Shown here: positions 21,201-25,924 of the stretch, in pieces
Numbering within the stretch: the first letter of the stretch is position 1
Layout of the letters: each line of letters begins with the position of its first letter
From: Saccoglossus kowalevskii
Lineage: Eukaryota; Hemichordata; Enteropneusta; Harrimaniidae
NCBI RefSeq assembly: GCF_000003605.2
Contig: NW_003151263.1
Coordinates: forward strand, 3,917 to 29,840
Direction of reading: 5' to 3'
Length of the DNA stretch: 25,924 bases
Position numbers and translations under genes: made by a program
The notes under the pieces: generated by a model
Databases searched by the model: none
Told to the model about the DNA's origin: nothing
The model's input: only the letters and a program-made list of their open reading frames with translations

Positions 21201-24200
21201 AGCATTAAAATATTATGTTTCCTTGCTGCAATATTGCCAGATGTCAGTTCTAATAATAATTTGAAAAAATATTATATAAAATTATCAACATTTTTGAATA
21301 TTGATTTATGTTGCGATACTCAGCAATGATGTCAAAGTGTCAATCTGCTTGCACGGACCAGATTTTCAATATTTCAACTCATTCTGGCATTGGCGTCGTA
21401 CGTTTTCATTTTTAATTCCTAGAAATGTCAACAACAGAAGAAGTATATTTGTCCTCCAAAGTTACAGATGAGTTTGCAACAACCGAAGGTAATTATATAT
21501 CGGACAGGTATTCGCTTGTAAATGACACTGTGATCTTTTATATGTTAATATGTCAAGACGATTAGAAAAGAATCCAGCAAACATACCTTACTTGCCTCTA
21601 AATTTTGACATCGAATTGCAAAATGATGAAAAAATGCACAGGTTCGGAAAAATCGATATCATCAATACAAATTCGGTGAAACCACAACGACCAACCAGAT
21701 TGTCATATAATGATATATCACTTTAAAATTAGGACCTCTACTATCACCTAAGTTTAGTGTCGTACATTTATATTTTCATTTTTATTTGTAGGAATGACAA
21801 CACTAGACGAAGGATATTGGTCGACCGGAGTAACAGATATGTACATGACAACTGAAGGTAAATGATACTGTTATCAGTCATACTCTACGTCAAGCTGTTA
21901 CTTACGACATATGACTTTAATGGCGTTTGTGCGTAGGACAAAACTCGCACACACACATTGCTGGTTGCCAAATTTGGACACCGAAGTTCAAAATGTTGAA
22001 CGGGCGGTCAGGTTCAGCACACACCATTACTACTAAATTAAGCATAATATTATAAAAAAGGCGAACAAAATTGCGTTCATCATAATCGTTGATACACAAA
22101 CACAAATTATGCAAATAATTTCAGTACCTCAACAAACTGATGACTATAAGAAATTCAATAAACCCGTTGCTGTTGTTTGGGCATGTGTTACAGTCGAGAT
22201 TACAGACAGTTAAATCAGTACATGATTTTGAAATTCAAAATGATAACACGATTAATAATTGTAAGCTTCAACGTTTGAGTCTGAGCCTCGGTGAATAATT
22301 GTCACATCTTCATATCATAACCATATACATATATTCAAAATTTACTTTTCCACATTGTATTGTTTATGGTGACATGATAAACCAGAAATCATAACATAGC
22401 TAAGATATTGAATAAACAGAACAAAATGCTAGTAATATCAAATAACAGCTAATCAATTTTTAAACTAATATATAGGACAAATAATTAAAATTATTCAATT
22501 AATATGAATTGCTTATAGATACTAAATTCACAAAATATCATAAACTTTCAATGATTTATCATTAATATTCTGTGTTAACTTAGTTTATACCATGTCACCT
22601 GCAGTATGACCAATACACTAAAACACAATATATACACTGTGATTGTTCTACGGGTTTTTAAGTGGCATTTTTAATGCATATGTGCCATGAATGCATAATC
22701 ATTAGTAGATCGCAAATTTAAACATTATCATTGTCACCATGAAAAATATCTTCAGAGAAATTATTTAGAGGGAACGGGAATAATTATGATTGCTCTCACA
22801 TATAAAACATAAAAAGAAATCATAAATTACCTATTGCCATACTTATAAAAGTTTATTTTTGGTGTCAATATGTGTCAATAATACTTTGTACTCTACTTTT
22901 AAAATGACTATATACAGTAAAAGGAAATACTATGAGAATTTTCTCAGTATACGTTGATGAATTGTAAACAAGTAACTTGTGAAATAACATCGTTGGATGT
23001 GGATCCGTTGCGACTGATGGTTTTTGTCTGTAATTTGTTCTGCAAGTTTGGGCAATTATCCTTGTAATAAGATCAATAAATTCTTTATTGGATGGGAGAA
23101 AGCACCAAACTTACGCACCATGACCATGGCCACTACAAATCACTTCAGATTTTAATTGGGGAGCCACCACTAGTATAACAAATCTGTCCACAAATAACCT
23201 CCTACCCAAGAATACATTTCGAACCAATTTACAATTTAGTGGTAAAGCATGGTTATCACACACATTCTTGCTACCAGATATCTTTGAACAATATCGACAG
23301 CAAGAGCAGTTCAGGTATAAGTAACCTCAATGCTATCCCAGATACTTATCAACATACATCCTGCAACCTGTCCTGGTTTGTATGCACACCTGTTTTCCAT
23401 TCATAAGCGAGGAACCAGTAATAATCTTGTCTCTGGATTCATTTGTCAACCTACAGTCATTTCAGAAAGTCAATTGGTCAGTATGTAAGCTGAACAAGTA
23501 GATCTCGATTTGAAGGATGCATACCTACATATTTCTATTCACCCGGGCAGCTGGTCTCTGTTGACATTCACAATTAATGGAATGACATACCAATTTTGAA
23601 TATTACTAATTGGTTTCTGCCTCATGCAATAATACACATCAGAACACTTCAATATATGAAACATCAGGTTACTCTCCCATCTGTCAGGTACCGGGAAGCA
23701 CTAGTCTGGTAGCGCATTTTCGATCACATCATCGTATGTCGAAATAGTCTAGGCAATTGTATCGGAAAGTAAAACCACGTATTTTTTTGACAAGATTGTT
23801 GTTCATTTGATATTGTGAGGCGTCGAATAGAAAAATCAGTGGTCGTTAATTTTTACAATTTTACAATGACTTTCAGTACCCAATCGTAATTAAGATTCCA
23901 TTCACCAGAAATTAGCAGTGATATTAACAAATAGTTTTATACATATCACTATATGCCAGTTATTTGGAACTGTCTGAATAACATAATGGAGAACTATAAT
24001 TTGAGTGCTTAACATGCGATGCGATAACAACAAAGAAATATAAGTCAACCTAGTGCAAATATATGAAGTAAATGAGGAGTCACATTGATTGGATTATATA
24101 TCTATTGTGAACAAGGGAAACTGCAAATACGAACGCTTTATGTTATAATAATCGTTATTTCATATTTTCAGGATATGGTGGGTATGCTACCACTGAAGGT

Positions 24201-25924
24201 ATGTGCTAATTGTTCAAACTACTCAAAACTTAGTGTGTTAGAAAATAGAAAATAGAAAAACTATGTAGTGGTTGTTGACGTCGAATATCAATACGTCGCC
24301 TGGAGCTGGCATTTTGTATATATTGCAGAATTAGATAGATGCCTGTTTACAAAAACAAAATAATTTACTTTATATCTGTATAATGTAGTCCGGGAAAATT
24401 TTACTATTTAGCAAATAACTGCATATGTCGTTCCGTATCTGATTGACATGGTTATGTTTACCGTAAACACACATTCGCAATATTATATTTAACACTCTTT
24501 TTTATTATGCATTTCTCAGAGGATGAGTTTGGTACTTTATTTCCAAACCACAAGACAACAGAAGGTGAGTTCAGTCTATTCAATTTAGCCGTTTTTTTAT
24601 GATTTTCCGTTTTTGACAGAATTTCAACAATGTCACAAAAAGACGTCTACAATTATTACACGTGTAGAACTTTCATTCACATTCAAGTAATATATGTTAT
24701 TTTCAGTTGTTTATGGCTCCCCTGAAGATATGTGTTTTATGTTTGACCAACTCGCATGCTGATTATATTACAATTTTGTGCGTAATCTGGATAGCTTTGC
24801 GCAACAATGTATTAAATATTGTCGCAATTTCATATTATTTCATGTTATGTTTAATAATGCTTATTAATATTGATGCATTAGAGTTTATTAATATTGAATT
24901 AGTCACACTACACATAAGAACATGTTGCCAGTTGATGATCCCTACTTGTGCGAAAAAATACAATAATATAAATAAATCGTCTTATTCATTTGGGCGAATA
25001 CAATTTGCCCAAACCATTTTCCCCAAATTAATAATATTTTAATAGGTACTAATCTGACGAACATTTTGCAAATCAATCTTTCAAATGTGTACATTTATTG
25101 TCTTTGCTTTCCCAACGCAGACATAAACACGATCCAAGACTAGAATACTCCCAATTTTACTCGAATGTGAATTATTATTTTTTACAAATGTCTATTTCAG
25201 GTTACTACGAACCAAACCACATGGTAGTTAGTGTATTTAATCAAACCCTTTCTTATTTAATGAAAACATGTAGCTAGTTCCATGTCAAAAATATTATTAA
25301 ATTAAAAATATCAAATATGAAGTAATGTTTTTTGTAAGCTTACCATGAAGTCGAAAATACTCTGGTTACATAATAATTGCATAATTATAAGTGCCTATAT
25401 ATTCATAACAAAGGGATATGATTAACGCACATATTCACCACAAATAGATGGGTTAAAGAAATCTGACAGATAATTACATTTGGAAGATTTATGTAAAAAT
25501 GTAAATAATACCTGACTATTGTCTTCATGCGAACACATTTCCGAGTTTAAATGATGTTAATAATGAGCTTGTCTATTTTGCAGAGAAAGAGTATGGTGCC
25601 AACACCGAGTACATGACAACTGAGGGTTTGTAATTTTGTTTTCATATATTCAAACATTGCAAATACTCTGTTTATATAATAATATTTACATAATTATAAG
25701 TGCATATATGTTCATAACAAAGGGGCATAATTAACGCACATATTCACCACAAATAGATGGGTTAAAGAAATCTGACAGATAATTCCTTTTGGAACATTTG
25801 TGTAGAAATGTAAATAATACCTGACTATCGTCTTCATGCGAACACATTTCTGAGTTGAAATGATGTTAATAATGAGCTTGTGTATTCTGCAGAGGAAGAG
25901 TATGGTGCCACCACCGAGTACATG
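12200..25924 (+). CDS. Kringle / Thr-rich stalk membrane protein gene, multi-exon, 3' end outside window
   Basis: Confident coding pieces: 12200-12205, 12316-12424, 12916-13182, 15715-15768, 15949-16005, 16228-16353, 16551-16571, 16759-16866, 17355-17504, 18131-18184, 18400-18510, 18751-18879, 19578-19706, 21423-21488, 21792-21857, 24172-24198, 24520-24564, 25584-25625 and 25893 onward. Apart from the first junction (phase 0), all introns are phase 1, so every exon is symmetric. The predicted order is: short cytoplasmic N-terminus, hydrophobic anchor, kringle, Thr/Ser/Pro linkers, Cys module ending in CC, then a long Thr/Glu-rich repetitive stalk. About 530 residues are covered before the window ends. 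A type II membrane protein with a mucin-like stalk is the simplest reading. Kringles mediate protein binding in other proteins; the ligand is unknown. Several duplicated exons inside the gene are dead. Confidence 0.75.
12316..12424 (+). CDS. Signal-anchor transmembrane exon
   Basis: Acceptor ATTACTCAACAG, donor GTAATTC, 109 nt, entering phase 0 and leaving phase 1. It encodes VKPVVCIVVVVACCAVVIIL, then LTTLLVVLLPENNDEK. That is a hydrophobic span of roughly 25-28 residues close to the N-terminus, then an acidic stretch. A Lys before the helix and Glu/Asp after it fit a type II orientation (N-terminus inside). It joins in frame to the kringle exon. Confidence 0.68.
12849..12915 (+). other. Alternative in-frame start with signal-peptide-like sequence, overlapping the splice acceptor
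   Basis: ATG at 12849 reads MCSLSLLPILLICFPLPDSF then SIA straight into VQTECYEN of the kringle with no frame change. It has a hydrophobic core and a plausible cleavage region. The same bases form the pyrimidine-rich tract and AG of the kringle-exon acceptor, which by itself encodes Leu/Phe/Pro/Ser, so the resemblance may be coincidental. A TATATA-like word lies at about 12823-12828. Confidence 0.3.
12916..13182 (+). CDS. Kringle domain exon
   Basis: Acceptor ...TTTTCAATAG, donor GTAAGC, 267 nt, phase 1-1. A complete kringle sits in one exon, with six cysteines in order in ECYENVNGTDYRG, SGEYCQNW, DNNYCRNPD, TAWCFTT, WNFCDIG and REDC. Hallmarks are YRG, SG..CQ.W, the H.F.S/P stretch, NYCRNPD, WCFTT and FCDI. 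The Asp-x-Asp/Trp ligand-site pattern of lysine-binding kringles is not cleanly kept: the segment reads NPDKRTTAWC, not NPDGD..PWC. Canonical lysine binding is therefore doubtful. NGT, NST, NWS, NFT and NAS are possible glycosylation sites. The same frame extends upstream into the intron, where it opens with an ATG at 12849 and a hydrophobic stretch (see Findings). Confidence 0.93.
13183..15714 (+). other. Intron, no exon recognised
   Basis: AT-rich sequence of 2.5 kb with a T-run at about 13701-13718. Open frames are short and without splice context. I see no module, repeat family or transposon signature here. Confidence 0.4.
15715..15768 (+). CDS. Thr-rich linker exon (54 nt, phase 1-1)
   Basis: Acceptor CTCCTTTAG, donor GTATTG. 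After the split Ser codon it reads VTTVEPEITTLLTTAAS. Six threonines in seventeen residues are typical of an O-glycosylated linker directly after the kringle. Confidence 0.62.
15846..15856. promoter_or_regulatory. NRF1-like palindrome (GCGCATGCGC) in an intron
   Basis: TTGCGCATGCGCCG matches the NRF1-type core perfectly. It sits about 100 bases before a linker exon. It could be a cryptic internal promoter element or chance; the third such word in the window. Confidence 0.25.
15949..16005 (+). CDS. Thr/Pro-rich linker exon (57 nt, phase 1-1)
   Basis: Acceptor TTGTTCACAG, donor GTAAGTTGAACGA. It reads TYAKTPRTRPLPTTTVTL. It is the first exon of a two-exon block duplicated about 530 bp downstream: the short exon at 16551 has the same donor context, GTAAGTTGAACGA. 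Confidence 0.65.
16082..16125. repeat. (ATTC)n microsatellite
   Basis: A tract of ATTC/TTCA repeats in the intron between two linker exons, with degenerate ATTCATT units continuing to about 16180. Confidence 0.85.
16228..16353 (+). CDS. Linker exon, PTEPS/TVKM family member 1 (126 nt)
   Basis: Acceptor TTGATTGTAG, donor GTAACATTTAGC. It reads PTEPSKEPTVKMSESPSLTS, then MKTTRVPHIDTTEVEDVYTT and R, phase 1-1. Rich in Thr, Ser, Pro and Glu. Members 2 and 3 are at 16759 and 18400. Confidence 0.68.
16551..16571 (+). CDS. 21-nt mini-exon TTTKTL
   Basis: Acceptor TATATTTACAG, donor GTAAGTTGAACGA, phase 1-1. Seven codons, VTTTKTL-G. The donor-side intron is the same as that after 15949-16005, so this is the shortened duplicate of that exon. 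Confidence 0.55.
16651..16695. repeat. (ATTC)n / (ACTC)n microsatellite, duplicated
   Basis: ATTC repeats followed by ACTC repeats, at the position in the duplicated intron that corresponds to the tract at 16082. Confidence 0.8.
16759..16866 (+). CDS. Linker exon, PTE/S family member 2 (108 nt)
   Basis: Acceptor GATTTATTGTAG. It reads PTESSMEQTAMMSEYPLLTT, then MQITTTEEANIYTTK, phase 1-1. The donor is AAAATGTAACATTTAGC against AAGAGGTAACATTTAGC in member 1, so the last exon base is T in place of G. The site is weaker, and the split codon becomes TAC (Tyr) when joined to 17355. Confidence 0.6.
17355..17504 (+). CDS. Cys-rich module exon ending in Cys-Cys (150 nt)
   Basis: Acceptor TTTCAAATATAG, donor GTAAGT, phase 1-1. 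It reads TSSLCVTMLDDGECVATIGE, then CESPKSIYLLSGWNTLCSGV, then TNKPYCCYT. Cysteines are spaced C-x8-C-x6-C-x15-C-x7-CC. The pattern resembles a small disulfide module (C...G.C...C....G..NxLCpG...CC) known next to hydrolase or lectin domains in fungal, protist and invertebrate secreted proteins; I cannot give it a firm family name. It sits as one exon between linkers and is the only Cys-rich unit besides the kringle in this gene. Confidence 0.62.
17505..18130 (+). other. Intron, nothing recognised
   Basis: AT-rich intron without ORFs of note, repeats or exon-like segments. Confidence 0.4.
18131..18184 (+). CDS. Thr/Pro linker exon (54 nt)
   Basis: Acceptor TTTATGTTATAG, donor GTAAAAC, phase 1-1. 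It reads GATVPTFAPTGMESTIE between the CC module and the third PTE-family exon. Confidence 0.6.
18295..18311. repeat. (TA)n dinucleotide tract
   Basis: TATATATATATATATAT in an intron. Confidence 0.75.
18400..18510 (+). CDS. Linker exon, TVRM family member 3 (111 nt)
   Basis: Acceptor TTTGAAATGTAG, donor GTAAGTA, phase 1-1. It reads ITEVSEKPTVRMTEETKLTT, then AGVTGIPYTASITATG. It aligns with the 16228 exon (TE.SKEPTVKMSE... and IP.), a more divergent duplicate. Confidence 0.65.
18751..18879 (+). CDS. EQNTR-family stalk exon 1 (129 nt)
   Basis: Acceptor TTTTCATTACACAG, donor GTAGAACACTTT, phase 1-1. It reads QNTRFTTTNGLTSAHIITTS, then EYAMEVSPEPDATTAEISVT and TT. First of four tandem relatives (19578, 20647, 21084). 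Confidence 0.68.
19578..19706 (+). CDS. EQNTR-family stalk exon 2 (129 nt)
   Basis: Acceptor TCTTCATTACACAG, donor GTAGAACGTTTT, phase 1-1, the same length as exon 1 of the family. It reads QNTRYPMTHTSTSAPITLIS, then VYSTVSYPEPLQTTEESTKN and TR. Surrounding intron sequence is also related to that of the neighbouring copies. Confidence 0.68.
20010..20027. repeat. (AT)n dinucleotide tract
   Basis: ATATATATATATATATAT followed by GTGTG in an intron. Confidence 0.75.
20647..20780 (+). pseudogene. EQNTR-family exon 3, donor lost
   Basis: The acceptor (AAAATATACAG) is kept and the sequence aligns with the family: QITGYPVTHEITSAPIIPKS, then EHSTESCSKPQVTTEK. At the position of the donor GTAGAAC there is no GT, and the frame runs on (VSMDILA) to a TAA. 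A cryptic GTTAGC after ...GAAAAG would leave the wrong phase. It is a dead or alternative terminal exon. Confidence 0.5.
21084..21171 (+). pseudogene. EQNTR-family exon 4, stop codon gained
   Basis: Acceptor TTTCGTGATACAG is kept, then QNTRYSIIHRFTSESIIQIS, EHSKCIQ and TGA. The remainder of the exon and its donor cannot be recognised. A decayed duplicate of 19578-19706. Confidence 0.5.
21423..21488 (+). CDS. TTEG-family stalk exon 1 (66 nt)
   Basis: Acceptor TTTTAATTCCTAG, donor GTAATTA, phase 1-1. It reads MSTTEEVYLSSKVTDEFATT and E. Acidic, Thr-rich repeat ending TTE-G. Confidence 0.62.
21792..21857 (+). CDS. TTEG-family stalk exon 2 (66 nt)
   Basis: Acceptor TTTTTATTTGTAG, donor GTAAATG, phase 1-1. 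It reads MTTLDEGYWSTGVTDMYMTT and E. It is a duplicate of the 21423 exon, 369 bp away. The introns after the two exons also match (TTTTGACATCGAATTGCAAAATG with TTTGGACACCGAAGTTCAAAATG, by eye). Confidence 0.62.
22125..22213 (+). other. Possible alternative terminal exon with short hydrophobic stretch
   Basis: Acceptor GCAAATAATTTCAG, then, in the phase 1 frame, PQQTDDYKKFNKPVAVVWAC, VTVEITDS and TAA. No donor is needed if terminal. Splicing to 21857 would give a short protein that skips the later stalk. The hydrophobic part is too short for a sure membrane helix. Speculative. Confidence 0.25.
22214..23379 (+). other. Intron, largely featureless
   Basis: AT-rich sequence without exon-like segments. 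The right part (from about 23100) may belong to the retroelement relic that becomes recognisable after 23380. Confidence 0.4.
23380..23765 (+). mobile_element. Reverse transcriptase relic, DIRS/Gypsy-like
   Basis: Scattered frames read LFSIHKRGTSNNLVSGFICQ, then (from 23501) DLDLKDAYLHISIHPGSW, LLTFTINGMTYQF, a TGA, ILLIGFCLMQ, and later FDHIIVCRNSLGN. The order corresponds to reverse transcriptase blocks: palm D-LKDAYLHIPIHP, F...YQF..LPFGL, and the YLDDIIV catalytic box, here decayed to FDHIIV. The LKDAYLHI form is typical of DIRS-like and some Gypsy enzymes. Stops, frame changes and the broken catalytic box show a long-dead copy inside an intron. Confidence 0.6.
23766..24171 (+). other. 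Intron, nothing recognised
   Basis: AT-rich spacer between the reverse transcriptase relic and the next stalk mini-exon. No exon, repeat or element was identified. Confidence 0.4.
24172..24198 (+). CDS. 27-nt TTEG mini-exon
   Basis: Acceptor TTTCATATTTTCAG, donor GTATGTG, phase 1-1. Nine codons, YGGYATTE-G. Same ending as the other TTEG exons. Confidence 0.5.
24520..24564 (+). CDS. 45-nt TTEG exon
   Basis: Acceptor TTATGCATTTCTCAG, donor GTGAGTT, phase 1-1. It reads DEFGTLFPNHKTTE-G. Confidence 0.58.
24707..24762 (+). pseudogene. TTEG-family exon with donor GT changed to AT
   Basis: Acceptor ATGTTATTTTCAG, then VVYGSPE. The sequence CCTGAAGATATGTG corresponds to ACTGAAGGTATGTG of the exon at 24172, so the donor GT is AT. 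Read on, the frame gives DMCFMFDQLAC and TGA. Dead internal exon, or an alternative last exon. Confidence 0.45.
25201..25280 (+). pseudogene. Decayed TTEG-family exon with wrong-phase donor
   Basis: A strong acceptor (TGTCTATTTCAG) opens YYEPNHM in phase 1, resembling FPNH of the exon at 24520. The only nearby donor (ATG then GTAGTT) would leave phase 0 and break the reading. Read on, it stops after VVSVFNQTLSYLMKTCS. Probably dead or terminal. Confidence 0.4.
25584..25625 (+). CDS. TTEG exon, duplicated copy 1 (42 nt)
   Basis: Acceptor TCTATTTTGCAG, phase 1-1, reading KEYGANTEYMTTE-G. The donor is GTTTGTAA, weaker than the GTAA/GTGAG donors of its relatives. Confidence 0.52.
25893..25924 (+). 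CDS. TTEG exon, duplicated copy 2 (cut by window end)
   Basis: Acceptor TGTATTCTGCAG, then EEYGATTEYM to the edge. Near-identical to copy 1, 309 bp upstream. The end of the gene lies beyond the window. Confidence 0.55.

Larger units (their letters stand above)
25352..25924 (+). repeat. 309-bp tandem duplication of intron plus TTEG exon
   Basis: About 25358-25625 and 25664-25924 are near-identical, including TTAACGCACATATTCACCAC and GATGGGTTAAAGAAATCTGA in the intron and the exon starts at 25584 and 25893. The high identity of the intron shows a recent event. More copies may follow beyond the window. Confidence 0.85.

Noticed and set aside
24707..25042. 111-codon plus-strand frame with hydrophobic stretches, as a terminal transmembrane exon.
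   Set aside because: It begins at an ATG one base out of the exon's phase 1 frame and has no basic tail after the hydrophobic part. AT-rich introns often look hydrophobic. The phase 1 frame stops quickly.

Overview
The window is eukaryotic and very AT-rich. Coding sequence is split into short exons with canonical GT-AG introns, alongside decayed retroelement pieces and several tandem or inverted repeats. A complete extracellular kringle exon, phase 1 intron symmetry and single-pass membrane segments point to an animal, most likely an invertebrate. I cannot name the species from the sequence.

Layout. (1) Positions 1-484, minus strand: a frameshifted ORF1 (gag-like) piece of a non-LTR retrotransposon that runs off the left edge. 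(2) Positions 1093-4823, minus strand: a modular membrane-protein gene. In transcription order it has a 105-nt Cys-rich exon, two large tectonin-like beta-propeller exons, two short Thr/Ser stalk exons, and a last exon with a transmembrane helix and a basic tail. Every splice junction I placed is phase 1. Three one-base frame breaks make it a pseudogene or an error-containing assembly. Its 5' end was not securely found. (3) Positions 4561-7265: an array in which the 105-nt Cys exon and about 106 bp of intron repeat with a 210-211 bp period. There are ten near-complete copies on the plus strand and more copies in inverted orientation. Most plus copies share one in-frame TAG. (4) Positions 9601-25924, plus strand: a long mosaic gene that runs off the right edge. 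It has a TATA box, a non-coding first exon, a 7-nt start microexon, a hydrophobic signal-anchor exon, one complete kringle exon, Thr/Ser/Pro-rich linker exons, a Cys-rich module ending in CC, and then families of tandemly duplicated Thr/Glu-rich exons. All confident junctions are phase 1. Some duplicated exons have lost splice sites or gained stops. (5) A relic of a DIRS/Gypsy-like reverse transcriptase lies in an intron near 23.4-23.8 kb.

How it fits together. Both genes look like single-pass surface proteins built from symmetric phase 1 modules on Thr/Ser-rich stalks. They are transcribed divergently from about 5-10 kb and both show exon duplication and exon death. This is compatible with a fast-evolving cell-surface or recognition locus, but that role is inference. 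No prokaryotic features, CRISPR arrays, rRNA or tRNA genes were seen.
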